Source: Ilex aquifolium
Lineage: Eukaryota; Streptophyta; Magnoliopsida; Aquifoliales; Aquifoliaceae
DNA: 64,000 bases
Reading direction: 5' to 3'
Assembly (NCBI GenBank): GCA_951799425.1
Contig: OX637397.1
Span: 19,969,064-20,033,063, forward strand
In this document: positions 22,961 through 34,490 of the stretch, piece by piece
How the letters are laid out: the number at the start of each line of letters is the position of its first letter
Position numbering within the stretch: position 1 is the stretch's first letter
The notes under the pieces: generated by a model
The model's database searches: none
Told to the model about the DNA's origin: nothing
The model's input: the letters and a program-made list of their open reading frames with translations, nothing else
Program-made: the position numbers and the translations under genes

Positions 22961-23760
22961 GTCCCTACTCAAAAGCTTTTCGTAGGATCTTGAAGAAAGG
23001 CAAGCATTTGTCTGCAGACTTGGAGACGAATCTATTAAGTACTGCAATTCTCCCATTGAGGCGCTGGAGCTCCTTGGTTGAGGAGGGTAACTTGATATCG
23101 AGGATGGCCTTGATCTTGTCGGGGTTTGCCTCAATTCCCCTCTGGTTGACCATAAAGCTTAAGAATTTTCCTGATCCTATGCTAAAGGCGATCTTTTTAG
23201 GATTCAACTTCATGTGGTATGACCTGAGAACGTTGAAAGTTTCTTGGAGGTGGTCAATGTGGTCTGCTGCGGCGAGGCTTTTCACCAGCATGTCATCCAC
23301 ATACACCTCCATTGTTTTCCCGATTTGCGACTGGAACATCTTGTTCACCAGCCGTTGATAAGTTGTTCCTGCGTTCTTTAACCCAAAGGGCATGACCCTA
23401 TAGCAGTAGTCCCCTTTGGAGTGATGAACGATGTCTTCTCCTAGTCTAGTTATACCCAGAATATGCATCCAGGAAGGTGAGCAATTCATGTCCTGTGGTG
23501 GCGTCGATGAAGAGGTCAATTCGTGGTAGTGGGTAGCTATCTTTTGAGTATGCCTCAGTAAAGTCAACGCAGAGGCGCCACTTCCCATTGGCTTTAGTCA
23601 CCATCACCACCTTTGAAAGCCACTCTGGATATGCTACCTCTCTGACCGCCCCATTATTTATCAGTTTTCCCACATTCTTGTCCATCGCTTGGGCCCTTTC
23701 GGTAGAGGCCCCCCTTAGCTTCTAGCGGACTGGCTTGTGATGGGGGTCGACATTGAGGCT
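22961..23760 (-). pseudogene. Reverse transcriptase region of the Tat-type element
   Basis: Motifs in order on the minus strand: WLSKVVMVTKANGKWRLCVD, SYPLPRIDLFIDATTGHELL, a stop after DAYSGYN (23446), a frame change, VMPFGLKNAGTTYQRLVNKM and the catalytic box VYVDDMLVKS, then MKLNPKKIAF. Two stops near 22930-22970 precede the RNase H. It would synthesise cDNA, but several breaks make it inactive. Confidence 0.9.
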
Positions 23761-24834
23761 GTGTGTGGCGACCTTTGGGTCGATGCTCTCAAGGTCTACA
23801 TGTGACCATGCAAAGACATCCATGTTGTGCCTCAGAAAGCCTATTAGCTGGTGGAACAGATGTTCAGAAAGGGAAGAGCCAATGTACACTCTTCTGTCTG
23901 GGTGCTCCTCATCTAAGACCACTAGAGTGAGCTCCTCGACTGGTTCCCCCCTTTCTAGGGTGGCATCATCCCATGGGTCGAGGACCTCCACTTGCAGGGG
24001 TGGCTTTCTGGTCTTCATGAAGGAGACGTAGCACTCTCTTGCAGCTACTTGGTCTCCTCGGACCTCTCCGATTCCATTTGGGGTTGGAAAGCGGAGAATG
24101 AGATGATAAGTGGAGGGCACAGCTCTTAGGGTGTTGACAGCAGGTTGCCCTAGGATTATGTTGTAGGCCGAAGGACAGTCTATCACCAGGAAGTTGGCCA
24201 TGACTGTGGAGCTTCGGGGTGCTGCTCCGGCAGTGACTGACAAGGTGATGGACTCTAGGGGATACACCTTCTCCCCTGAGAATCCAATGAGGGGTGACCT
24301 GATAGGCTGCAATCTTTCTCTGCCCAAGTTGAGCTTGTCATAAGCCTCTGCGAACAAGATATCCGCAGAGCTGCCGCTGTCCGCAAGAATTCTTCGCACC
24401 TGGAAGTTGGCGACGGTCATTGTGAGCACCATAGGGTCGTAATGAGGGTGCTGGATTCCTTCCAAGTCCTTGTCTGAGAAGGATATGACATCGCTGTCTC
24501 CGTGCTTGGGCGCCTTGGATAGACGCAAATCATCTATATGCCTCACTTTTTTGGAGTGGGCTTTCTTGGCGGAGAGGGATTCTCCTCCCCCTGCTAGCCT
24601 TCTGGAGATGGTGTGAATCTCCCCGATGGGTTGTTGGTCTTCTTGATTACGAGGTGGTGGCGGCGCCTGACCCCTACTGGCAACATACTGACGAATGTGA
24701 CCACGTTGTATGAGCTCCTCAATTTGTCTCTTGAGGTCGTAGCAATCATCGGTGTCGTGGCCGTGGTCGCAATGGAAGCGACAATACTTGTTCGGGTTCT
24801 TGCGGTTTGAGGGAGACTTCATCCTCCCTTGCAA
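23722..24834 (-). pseudogene. Gag C-terminus and protease of the Tat-type element
   Basis: One open frame of 370 codons begins in the gag zinc-finger-like region (NKYCRFHCDHGHDTDDCYDL), followed by ELIQRGHIRQYV, and contains the protease motif LADSGSSADILF at about residues 150-160 and the IILGQPAVNTL segment, before running towards RT. It stops at 23722. Order and motifs are those of plant Tat/Athila-type polyproteins. Confidence 0.88.
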
Positions 24835-25601
24835 CTTTATGGCGGGGTCATCTTGGATCTGGAATAGGATGTGTCCGACAGCGGTATTTAGGGGAGTGAA
24901 GGCTTGTCGATCTCTCTAGGGAGCAGGACTGAGTCGGTCTTTGGCAGGTATCCTCTCTATCCTGCTGCGCTTGTTGCTACTCTCCTTCTTGTCGCTCATG
25001 TCTCTTTCCTTTCTTTTCTCTCTAGTTCTGGATGACTCACCTCGTCTGGCTCTTGTAATGTCCTCAACATTCATGTACTTCGGTCCTTTGCTAGTAACTT
25101 TGGCATGCTCTTCGGTGGGCGCTTCATCACTGAGAAAATGAAGCTTGATGACCGGAGGCCTCCCAAGAAGGCGGTCATGCTGACCTTTTCATCGAGCTCC
25201 TCAACCTGAAGGACTTCCTCGTTAAAACGAGTGAGGTAGCTCCTTAAGCTCTCATCTCAGTCCTGTTTTATGCTGAGCAGATGGGTGACAGGCTTTTGGT
25301 AGCGGCGTCCTCCTATAAAGTGTGATACGAAGGACCTGCTCAGCTCGGCAAATGAGCCAATGGAGGCTGGGGAGAGCTTGGCGAACCATTGTCGAGCGGA
25401 TCCCTTCAAGGTGGTTGAGAACGCTTTGTACACAATTTCGTCGGGAACGTTGTGCAGCTGCATTAAGGTCTTGTAAGTTTCAAGGTGGTCTAGCGGATCT
25501 TTCTTACCGTCAAATGTTTCGATGAATGGCATCTTGAATTTTTGAGGAAGTGGGTAGTTCACCACGTCAGGTTTGAAAGGTGTGTCGATTCGCCTTACGA
25601 G
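24835..25601 (-). pseudogene. Gag core of the Tat-type element
   Basis: The minus strand encodes RRIDTPFKPDVVNYPLP, FDGKKDPLDHLETYKTLM, FSTTLKGSARQWFAKL and SFVSHFIGGRRYQK, the core of the plant retrotransposon gag family, interrupted by a TGA (25257-25259) and later frame changes before the zinc-finger region. It continues upstream of the hAT-like insertion at 26556, where the matching residues ETVDYLV lie. Confidence 0.85.
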
Positions 25602-26555
25602 CAAGGGCGGAGGGAGGCTAGGGCCAGGGTGGGCACGTGCCCCCCCCTCAAAAAATTTTTTTTTTTTTTAGTTAAGTATATATATTATAAATTTGTATAA
25701 TATATTATTTGTGCCCACCCAAAATCCAAGATAAAAATATTAGACCCACATTATTTATCCAAAAAATTTAAAAAATTAAGCCCATTTAAAACAAAAAAAA
25801 TTGAGTCCACTATTATCTACCCAAACTTATTAAAAAATCAAATATTTGACATATCACAATTCACCCAAACCTATTAAAAAAACAAAACTTTTAGCCCAAC
25901 ATTAAAAACAAAATTTTTGGCCCAACATTAAAAACAAAACTTTTGGCCCCACCCACCATTAAAAAACAAAATTTTTGGTCCACTTGACTAAGGGGAGAAA
26001 AGAGTATAAAATCCCTAATTGCAACTAAATAAAGAATAATTTTACTACGGACTTCTGATTGTGCGCATTAATAGAAAACTAGTGAAAAATTAATTTACAT
26101 TTAATTCATATACAAAATTTTAGTGATTTTTAAAAATTTTATATTTTATTGAAATATATAATTAGGTTAAAAATGTACTAAATTTTTTTTGTGTGTGTCT
26201 TTTTGTTAGAATTTTGTTTCGGCTAAATAAAAATTGAATTTACTATTTCACAATAATTTTGTTTTGATTCTTATTTTTTTGTTATTCTTGAACTGAATTT
26301 TTTTGTATCAATTTCGGCTAAATATTTTTTTATACCAGCTATATTTTGTCCCCTCATAGACATTCATGGCTTCGCCCCTGACAATATATATATTTTTTTG
26401 GGCATTTTTTATGTTAAATGGACTTCATGTATCAAATATAATATAATAAATATAAATATATTATATAGTGTGATTGATTAGAAGAAAAAAAATTAGAGTA
26501 CTTAATTAAAGTGCCCACCCTGACCAGAATTCCTAGCTCCGCCCCTGCTTACGAG
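25594..26555. mobile_element. hAT-like insertion in gag, possibly composite
   Basis: Flanked by an 8-bp duplication CTTACGAG (25594-25601 and 26548-26555). The ends are inverted repeats: CAAGGGCGGAGGGAGGCTAG on the left, and CAGGGGCGGAGCTAGG read from the right, extending through CAGGGTGGGCAC. An 8-bp duplication with CAGGG-type ends is the signature of hAT transposons. The 946-bp insert has no transposase, so it is non-autonomous. A second hAT-like terminus (CTTCGCCCCTG, ending 26380) lies inside. The RC of that end resembles the left part of the element at 35955, so this may be one element inside or beside another. Confidence 0.85.
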
Positions 26556-27077
26556 GTAGTCCACTGTCTCGGGTCCCTAAGCCTTCATGGCGTTGAAGAC
26601 GTCACCTAGTTGATTTTACACCTCTTTAATTTTTTCATCTCAGTGATTGGGAGGCCCCCTGAAATTATCATGGAAATGACTCTCATACTCCATGCTTTGG
26701 TTTTCACCCTCATCCTCTTAGAAATGAGGGTCTCCACCGAGGGAAGTAGGAGCTAGAGGAGGAGGGGGAGGTCCCTCATGGTGGGCCCCCCTGTGCGGGG
26801 CGCCAAAGGGAACCCCCAAAGGTGGGGCGCCCAAGGGGGCACCGAGATGCGGAGCGCCTAGGTGGGGAGCTCCTTGATGACCAGGGCGTGGAACTCCTCT
26901 GACTTGGGGTCCAGGTTGTGCTCTTCCTTGTTGTCCGAGCATCAACTGCAAAATCTGCTGGTTCTGGGCTACAAGCTGCTGCATTGTATCCAGCATCTAT
27001 TGTGCATTTGGGACGGGATTGGCAAGGGAAGGAGCAACCTCCTCCTCTCGTGTTGGATTGTCTTCAGGTTGATTCAT
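26556..27077 (-). pseudogene. Gag N-terminus of the Tat-type element
   Basis: The likely start is ATG at 27077 (minus) with MNQPEDNPTREEEVAPS, then a TAG (about 26998-27000), then MLDTMQQLVAQNQQILQLML and a Gly/Pro-rich run with repeated HLGAP/PLGAP units before a stop at 26718. Beyond it the frame leads to the gag core, split by the hAT-like insertion. Confidence 0.75.
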
Positions 27078-27140
27078 CGATCTGGTGGTGATCGCAATAG
27101 ATTCAACAGAGAAAGTGCTTAGAAGTGAGAATTTTGTCTT

Positions 27141-27160
27141 TCCCGCAGACGGCGCTAAAC
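27141..27160 (-). other. Primer binding site region of the Tat-type element
   Basis: Immediately inside the 5' LTR the minus strand reads GTTTAGCGCCGTCTGCGGGA, close to the TGGCGCCGTCTG-type site of plant non-chromovirus gypsy elements (one base, A for G, differs in the core). Confidence 0.8.
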
Positions 27161-27800
27161 TGATGATGCACAAATTGGGTTTGTACACCACCTGTCAATT
27201 GAACAGTAAAAAGATGCAGTACTTGATAAGTGAGAGATAGAGACAAAAGCAAGACAAGGTTTATAGTGGTTCGGTCAATGTGACCTACGTCCACTTTGAA
27301 TGGCTAGGGTTGCCGGGTATTTTATTAACTCAGGTGTGTAGGGAGAGCAGAGAGTTACAAGCTATGAGAGGGAGAGGAGAGATGTGCTCGATTCAGTGTC
27401 TTGTCCCCTAGGTGTTGGCATGGCTTACAATTTATAGTCGCCTTATAATAAATAGTTATTGAATAGCTAATCTGGCGGTCATAATGGATTGGGGTAATTT
27501 AATAGTCATAACGGATTGTGGCGACTTAATAATAATTAAATAGTTTGACACTTCTTCTCAATGGGCAAGACAGTTATGGTGCTCTCCATAGGACTCGGTC
27601 AAAGGATGAGGTGGGGGTTAACTCCTTCCAAGGTGGCGAGGGTGAGGCTCTTGGATGAGCTTGCATGCTCCCTGCTGATGTAGCTCCTTAAGCTTGAATA
27701 GACTTGGATCATATTGGGCCTGCTGGGTCTTTATAAGTTTGAACTCTTAATTGAGTTTGGACTTTCAACATGGATCGGGCCTTTCGGGCTTGGTCCATCA
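27161..27800 (-). repeat. 5' LTR of the Tat-type element
   Basis: 640 bp, matching 16196-16835 with about 7 percent difference by hand count, mostly C/T and G/A. Right flank AACAA repeats the left flank of the element. Confidence 0.93.
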
Positions 27801-27805
27801 AACAA

Positions 27806-29110
27806 TCTGAAATTACACGACATGATTCAAATTAGTATCCCTACTTTGAACCTACCCCCATACGACAAGTTTCTCATATTGCGATATTGTCAACAATGTT
27901 GGAGGTTTTGGTATTTGGTAATTTAGAGATCTCAGATTCAATTCCTTCTTACATTACTTAAGGGCTACCCACCCTTATTTCTCATGAACATACTCTAACT
28001 TAGCTCAAACAACGATGGCAGTTGCTCAATTCAAGGGAATAGTCGCTATAAATTTGAACACACTGTAGACAAAAAAAATCAATGTTGGAGGGATCAACTG
28101 GTGTCTGCTAAACAACTAAGGGATGTTGAAGGTCATAATAGGCTTAGGCGTCACTTATACATAAAGTAGGATTGGCTTTAAAAGCTCAACATGAAACAAC
28201 TTGGATTTCATCTGTTTTGTACGATTTGGTTAGTAAAATTCTACTTTTACATTCATTCCCAAGGGTTCTATTTTGTTAGTCAAACTAAGTTTTAATCCTC
28301 TTTCTTTTTATCTTTAATAGGTAATAAACTTAATTACTTTTGATATCTAAATTTGACTTCAGTTAATAGAATTTTCATGTACAAAATGAACATGAATTCA
28401 AATTTTTAATTAGTATTTTGCGTCTCAAAACATAAGAATTGGTTTAGAATATGCACAAGATCTAACCATGGGCCTAGGTATATGATATGCTTGGTGGGTC
28501 AGAGAATTTGGGCTTGAAAGCTTGACCTTAAACAACTATAGCCCAACAGGTTCGCATGTATACGTTATACTCCTACTTTTGATCAAGGAATATTGTCCCC
28601 TGTAAAGGGAAATTGGAAGGGATATACAAAATTAGAATTAATTGTGAAAAAGTCTATGGCACTTTATGTTAAGTAGCTAAGTCCTTAATTTTATCTATTA
28701 ATTGTGTCCATTTGCAAAATTTTAGATTTTCCTTTGACATTTGTGTCCTCCCTTAAATCAGTCGATTATTTTTTAGAACCTTCTGAGTTTCAGTTTTTAT
28801 TTGTACATTAAAAAAATCCTATTTTAATGGAAGATTTGAATCTTCCGTTTATTATGGAATCTTCTCAACGTAAAAATCTTGACAGACTAATTAATATTTT
28901 CTTTTCATTCTTTGTACAAGATACCATCTTATTACAAGACTAATTTACTTTCCCTATATGATAAAAACAATAATTAATATAGTCTTATAGTTTCCTTTTA
29001 CTTCACAACGAAATTGGGTAAGTTATTATATTTAATATTTAGCATCTTGAATTAATGGACGTTAAATCAAGATCTAGCGGCCCACAACAAAAGTACCTAC
29101 CTAAGACTAT
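27806..29110. other. AT-rich intergenic DNA
   Basis: No gene or recognisable repeat is seen. Short open frames here have no domain motifs. Confidence 0.5.
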
Positions 29111-29155
29111 GGTGTGAAGTTTTAATGATCACGTTACTCTGTATATATATAATAT

Positions 29156-29362
29156 TACAAAATTATACTTTGAAACTTAGTTTCTATTACTCTTACATTG
29201 TTTTAATATACTACATTGATACACTTTAAATGATTTATGAAATTAAGTATATCAATATAGTGTATCAAAACAGTATAGGAGTAATAGAAACTAGGGTTTA
29301 AGAATTACAAAAATTTAAAGTGTATCAATACAGTGTAGGAGTAATAGAAACTAGACTTCATA
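29156..29362. repeat. Foldback repeat, TAGTTTCTATTACTC family
   Basis: TAGTTTCTATTACTCTTACA on the left recurs inverted twice on the right (GTATAGGAGTAATAGAAACTA and GTGTAGGAGTAATAGAAACT), with AGTGTATCAATA between, giving a small inverted-repeat element with a partly duplicated arm. A (TA)n run follows at 29388-29411. Confidence 0.6.
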
Positions 29363-29379
29363 GCGTGACTTCTTAGTAT

Positions 29380-29413
<34 letters not shown>

Positions 29414-29565
29414 ACACATATCTACATGACCAAATTAAATCTAAAATTAAAATTCTTTGATTTTAATATTTTTTTAAATAATATAATTAAAACTCTTTAA
29501 TTTTAGTTGTCAAATTTCAAAAGTTTCCAAAAACTTTGAAACATATCCCTAAAAAAATGGAGACG

Positions 29566-29610
29566 ATGTGTGTGTGTGTGTGTGTTTGGGGGGGGGGGGG
29601 GGGGGGGGGG
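29566..29610. repeat. (TG)n followed by a 23-base poly(G) run
   Basis: TGTGTGTG leads into 23 uninterrupted G (29588-29610). Confidence 0.9.
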
Positions 29611-30370
29611 AATGTGGTTTTTTCTAAAATCTTTTTTAAGAAACTTATTTATAATAAAAAGGTATTCAAGTCTTTTTATGTCTTAAGTAGACTTTTTTAC
29701 AAAACATTTTTTTCTATGTACTTTTTGACAATTAAATCCAATTTTGCGTACCGAATTCCAAAGGTCTCTTGATTTAATAGCAATTAAGCCCATGGTTAGG
29801 TCCACGGAGCTAGCCCTTCTTAGGATTGAAAATGAACTAAGCTGTTTATTAACAACTTGGGTTCAACTGAGTGGAAAATTCATTCAAGTTCTTTCTTTTA
29901 TCAACCGAATTGAATTTGAACTCAATTTTAAACATCATTTAACAAATAACTCGAGCTCGAGTAATAGTGGTGTGGTAATTTTCGGAAGCGTAAAATACAA
30001 AACTAGCCATACAAATATAAATCAATACATATTGATTTAAGATATCATATACTGTTTTATGGGCTCTTCTATATGTTTTTATTGATCAAGATCCACCGAC
30101 TCATGGTAGGTGAAGCCTCACGAGAAACACCCGAGTTCCCACTATTCTAAAATCCACTTCTCACAAGGTCTCCAATACAAGAATAATGGGATAGAATGAG
30201 ATCCCACACGCAGAGAGTAGTAGCCCACTCTCTATGTATTTTTTCAACGTAAAAGTCTTGTATTTGGCAAGGTGTTCATGTATATTTATAATACATTTGA
30301 TAAGGGATAGTGGAGAAAAAACTAACTTCCCACTTTACGTGAGTTGTTATCCCTATCAAAGAGGGAGCTT
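29611..30370. other. AT-rich DNA, possible old LTR fragment
   Basis: No gene is seen. At 30060-30370, read on the minus strand, a TATTATAAATATAC box and a GAGAGTGGGCTACTACTCTC segment recall LTR promoter regions, but no boundaries or partner were found. Confidence 0.3.
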
Positions 30371-30536
30371 AAAAACCCAAAAAGTTACAACTTAAATGCA
30401 TATCATTCCTTGGATGAGTGGGTCCCATAAATTTTTTCAGTGGGGCCCACTCATCCCATATTCATCCAAAAGATGATATACATTTGAGTTTTAATTTTTG
30501 GATTTCATTTGAGTTATGTAGCATTTTCCTTTGGGT
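30371..30536. repeat. MITE-like inverted repeat
   Basis: AACCCAAAAAGTT...TTGGATGAGTGGGTCCC on the left pairs with GGGCCCACTCATCCC...TTTTTGGATT on the right. The core resembles the MITE at 44001, which also centres on GGATGAGTGGGTCCCAT. Confidence 0.65.
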
Positions 30537-30929
30537 TTTAATTTTTGGGTTAAGTTAGTGGATCGTAATGTAGTAACACAAATAAATGGAGATTAAAATA
30601 TGGTAAACCCAAAATCATTTATACCTTTTTGAAAAAATTAACTTCTCGAATAGATTAGAAGAAATTACAAAGAAATTTCATCATACAATTATCCAAAATT
30701 ATAGACGATTCTTGAGATTCGTAACAATGGTGTTGTGTGACACTTTCATATTGATGGAGTGAAAATATACTATGGAAAAAATTATTTTTTTTGTTTGTTC
30801 ATGTTTTATTAATGCTAGATTGGTATTAATCACTTGATTTTCACATAGTAATTAAGTTTTAGATCTTATTATTTCTCTTATATTTTAGCTTAAGAATTCC
30901 TCATTTAAAAATAACACTCAATTCAATCC

Positions 30930-31028
30930 TTATTAATGGAGATCTGAAAACGATTTTTTTATACCAGTTGATTAAGTTTTTTGCCCATATTTTGCCCCCA
31001 CTAAGATGCAATCCTGACTCCGCCCCTG
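30930..31028 (-). mobile_element. Terminus of a hAT-like element
   Basis: Read on the minus strand from 31028, CAGGGGCGGAGTCAGGATTG is followed by a GGGGGCAAAATAT segment, close to the internal hAT-like end at 26380. No opposite end was located, so this is an isolated or eroded copy. Confidence 0.45.
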
Positions 31029-32354
31029 AAGTTGCCAGCCTACCGATCAGAAAACATAAAACACAAAAGTTGCCAACCTAACAGAAAGAAAAGGATACAG
31101 AAAGCAGCAAAGTGCAACTGGACTAGTTTAGCACTAGTCTTATCTAAATCTAGAAAAGCTCATTCCCACTATGTGATGTTGGCCGAAGGCTGGAGCTCCT
31201 CCATGCATGTGTGTACGCAAATTAAAGGGAAATATGCTATTCATGTCACTAGACACAAAGGCAACCATGGGATTTAGTTGGTGTACTTCTGCTTGCCACC
31301 AAGTTCTTCTAGTGGGCTCCATCTTCTTTTTTGCCAATCTATTTTCGATTCTTGCTCATAATTATATGCATGGAAAATCCCCTAAACTTAATTTTGACAT
31401 ATAATACGTTGTTTATTTTGTCATGCCAACGTCAATGATTTTGATACTATTGGATTGAAAATCTAACTGATATGGAATGGATCTACTGTCAATACACGGA
31501 CAATAGTAGATTTGATCAACAAATTTGACAATTGGAGTAATACTTTTCTCAGATTGAATACACCCATGTGTGCATCAATATCTATTAAGAATGGAATACA
31601 TACAAAACCATCATGGATCCTATAATTCTAAGGACATTGATAATTGAACTATGTTTTGTCACCTATGAGGGAATTGAAATTTTCTTTATTAGGAAGAATA
31701 TTGGAAGATGAATTGAAAAGTTACCTACTAATTGCATTGTAAAACACATTAATCACCTTTTTACTATCTTACTTGGTACCAAGTATTATCGCCAAAGAAC
31801 CAATGTGTTTTTAGTCTAATGGTACTCCTTATCTTGTAAATGTTTTGTTTTCTTAAGGTCAAGGGTTTAAGTCTCCTTTCCTCTTCCTCCTCCCCCCCCC
31901 CCCCAAAAAAAAAAAAGTATCATCGCCAAAGGCTTTAGTGATGAAAAAAAAGTCCTTTTGGGCATGACTTTTTGATCGCCATTTTCTTTTTAAAATTTCT
32001 TGTAGGGGTTAAAAGATTCAATTGATGAACCTCATGAATGATGATTAAGAGAAGCAGAAACTGGAGAAAAAATTTCCTTGCAGCTTCTTATTTTTTTCAG
32101 AAAAAAAATCTTAAACCGATTAAGTGTGAGGTAGATCATTCTCATCAAACTTATGCTTTAGTCCATTTCAAGCTTCTTTGCAGCTTCCTACATCATTCGA
32201 TTTTTTTTCCTCATGTGTGATCACTCAACTCTTGTAATTGTTTTTTTTCTAAGAGCTTGTGTTTTTAACAAGGTCTTTATTTTTTGATAATTCATACAAA
32301 GTCTTGCGAGGACCACTGTCACCAACAATAGTATCATCCACAAATCACAAATTA

Positions 32355-32355
<1 letters not shown>

Positions 32356-32385
<30 letters not shown>

Positions 32386-32395
32386 GCACACACAC
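32356..32395. repeat. 29-base poly(G) followed by (CA)n
   Basis: Uninterrupted G from 32356 to 32384, then CGCACACACACA. It may be real or a consensus error at a homopolymer. Confidence 0.9.
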
Positions 32396-32824
32396 ATAGA
32401 TGGTCTGGCTCATTAGTCTTTTTTTTTTCTTCTTTGGCAATCACAAATGCACAGTGTCATTTGCAAAACCCCGAAGACTAGGCAGAAGCCATTCCACAAA
32501 AGAACTAATTGGTTGATCAACCAAATCACTAAAAAGTTTTGCAATGTGTATGCATGTGGGATGACCACTTACAGCAATGAACAAGAGCATCGGACAACAC
32601 AGATGAAATCCGTAATGGATGAAAGAGAAAGAGAAGGAGAAAGAAACTAATCCAACAAGCCAAATAGGAATGGAATCTCATATGCAACCACTTAGAAACA
32701 AGCACAATCTAAGAAACGCAAAAGAAGCAACACAAACTCCCAAGCATAAAGCAGAAGAAAAGTTGGTCCCTAAAAAACACACAATTGTGTATGAAGAAGA
32801 AGTAGAAGAACAAAAGCGGAAAAC

Positions 32825-32828
<4 letters not shown>

Positions 32829-32855
<27 letters not shown>
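32829..32855. repeat. (CT)n microsatellite 3' of the GRAS gene
   Basis: About thirteen CT units, roughly 95 bp beyond the GRAS stop codon. Confidence 0.9.
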
Positions 32856-32858
<3 letters not shown>

Positions 32859-32949
32859 GTTCAGTTGTTCATGGCTTCTAAAAACATGAAATAAATGTCT
32901 TGCTAAGCTTGAGTTGAAAGCGCATGGCTGATTTCTTTACTGACCAGTT

Positions 32950-34293
32950 TTAGGGTTTCCATGCTGAAGCCCATACTACAGGTTCCTCTTTCCATGCCAA
33001 GTAGATTCCTGAGTTATCTCCTTGAGCTAGCACAAGTGACCATCCAGCTCTGTACCTCTTCAGCAGTGCCTTAACATCATCAACAACATCCTCGCTAAAC
33101 CCGAATGGCGTAAAGGCCTCCTTGAGCCTCTCGGACCATTGGCTTCCTCTCTCTATTCTCTCACAATCTCCCCCACCAATATCATCCTCACAAGCCAAAA
33201 CCCTAACTATGCTTCTTGAGCATTCTCTTTCCAACATCAACCTCTCATTACTAGTTGGGACAAAGCTCTCTTCTAGCATCTCGAAATATAGTGTATAGAA
33301 TCTAAGACACTCTTCAAAGCACTTCACAAAGTCATTTCTAGAGCTTGAGAAGTCACCTTCTTCTTCAACAACTGTCACGACTCGAGGATGAAGCGATTGG
33401 AACATTTGAATCACGGTCGCCCTTTGCTCCACTTCTACTCTTCTTAAGGCTCCGATGCAATTAACTGCGATAGCTTCATCTTCTTGAACACCTAGTCCCT
33501 CTTTTGTGAGCTCTCCCAAGTGATTGAACCCACTTATTACCTTAAATTCAAAGGGAACTCCCATTAATCTTGCAAATTTTTCCATTCTTTGGGATATCTC
33601 GGTCATGACTGACCTTACGAGGCTAGCAGTTACCACAACAGTAAGCTTCAAATGTGGCGTCTCGTCGTTTCTTGTGGCCAAGGCTTCTAGCAAAGTAGGC
33701 CATTGAGTGCAAAGGGTATTGCTTATATCAATAATGTGAAGTTTGCTCTCTCCTTCTAAGGCCTCCAATATTGCCCCATTTGATGCTACATGACCAAAAG
33801 TTGTCCATGGGCTTACCTCTTGGAACTTTAGTATTAACTTCCTAGCAGAATCAAAAGAGTGGCTCTTTTCAGCAACTGAGGTAAGGGTTTTGTAGCATCT
33901 TTGGCCAGATTCTGTTGCCTTACAAAAGAGGGCTTGCAAGAAATAAAATGCTAATTTCTGATCACAATCTCCATAAGGAGATGCAAGCTCGTTTAACATC
34001 CATAGAAGGTGATGGATCTTGCTGGAGTCCTTCTCGGAGATCGCCCTCGCACAATCTCTGAGAAGCCTTGGTGCCCACTTCCCATCTGCACAAGGCTCAC
34101 CGGAGTCCGATGATCGACTGGTTGATGTGTGGCTACTTTGTGGCTGGTTAGAGTTTTGCATGTCTATCAGATGAACATTGCTTTGATTGATGGTGTTTAG
34201 CAATTGTGTTCCTTTTGGAGAGAAGAGAGTTATGCCCATGTGTTTTATGGAGCCCTCTTGCACTGTGAGGCTCTTTTGCAGGCTCAAATCCAT
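32950..34293 (-). CDS. GRAS-family transcription regulator, SHORT-ROOT-like
   Basis: An intact, intronless 447-codon frame, as usual for GRAS genes. The N-terminus (residues 1-70) is variable and Ser/Gln/Asn-rich. The GRAS domain follows: first leucine-rich region at about 75-125 ([24 protein letters not shown]), the VHIID-type motif as LHIIDISN at 185-192 with [13 protein letters not shown], second leucine-rich region at about 225-300, the PFYRE region at about 330-368 ([13 protein letters not shown]), and the SAW region at about 383-447 with RGSQWSERL and ending WASAWKP. The [12 protein letters not shown] and [20 protein letters not shown] stretches are diagnostic of the SHORT-ROOT clade, whose members act in the nucleus with SCARECROW-type partners in root and leaf patterning. 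It is shorter than classical SHR (about 530 residues), mainly in the N-terminus. Among host genes here it is the only complete one. Paralogue identity is not settled. Confidence 0.93.
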   Translation of the reverse strand: MDLSLQKSLTVQEGSIKHMGITLFSPKGTQLLNTINQSNVHLIDMQNSNQPQSSHTSTSRSSDSGEPCADGKWAPRLLRDCARAISEKDSSKIHHLLWMLNELASPYGDCDQKLAFYFLQALFCKATESGQRCYKTLTSVAEKSHSFDSARKLILKFQEVSPWTTFGHVASNGAILEALEGESKLHIIDISNTLCTQWPTLLEALATRNDETPHLKLTVVVTASLVRSVMTEISQRMEKFARLMGVPFEFKVISGFNHLGELTKEGLGVQEDEAIAVNCIGALRRVEVEQRATVIQMFQSLHPRVVTVVEEEGDFSSSRNDFVKCFEECLRFYTLYFEMLEESFVPTSNERLMLERECSRSIVRVLACEDDIGGGDCERIERGSQWSERLKEAFTPFGFSEDVVDDVKALLKRYRAGWSLVLAQGDNSGIYLAWKEEPVVWASAWKP

Positions 34294-34490
34294 CTTATTT
34301 CAGGTCGGATGAGAAATAGCCTAGCACTTAGTATAACAATTGGGTCATTGTCATATTATGGTATTATCTATAGATTGCATATCAAAAGGAAATATTATCT
34401 TTTTGAGTGAGTCATTCTACAGAGACCAGCATGGCTACCTTATCAACCATAGCACACAGACCATAAAGATTTATTTGGACACTTTTTAAT
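34294..34490 (-). promoter_or_regulatory. Upstream region of the GRAS gene
   Basis: This short 5' region separates the GRAS start from a MITE at 34491. No convincing TATA box or other site is seen by eye. Confidence 0.3.

Larger units (their letters stand above)
16191..27805 (-). mobile_element. Tat-type Ty3/gypsy retrotransposon with antisense gene
   Basis: Two 640-bp direct repeats (16196-16835 and 27161-27800) start TGATG and end CATCA and are flanked by a perfect 5-bp duplication AACAA (16191-16195 and 27801-27805). On the minus strand the order is LTR, primer site, gag, protease, RT, RNase H, a second archaeal-type RNase H, integrase, a 3.8-kb extra region, polypurine tract, LTR. The double RNase H and the extra region mark the Tat lineage. 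The LTRs differ at roughly 40-50 of 640 positions by hand count, mostly transitions, so the insertion is old. Coding parts are broken by stops, frameshifts and a hAT-like insertion. Confidence 0.93.
31029..32940. other. Intergenic DNA downstream of the GRAS gene, with homopolymer runs
   Basis: No gene is recognised. It holds 13 C followed by 12 A (31892-31916), a 29-base poly(G) run next to (CA)n (32356-32395) and a (CT)n run (about 32829-32855). The GRAS 3' end lies just right of this stretch. Confidence 0.5.

Noticed and set aside
29536-29772. A 78-codon frame across the poly(G) run
   Set aside because: Its Val/Cys and Gly runs come from (TG)n and poly(G); no domain.
34204-34410. A plus-strand frame overlapping the GRAS start
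   Set aside because: It is antisense to the GRAS N-terminus and promoter and has no domain or own signals.
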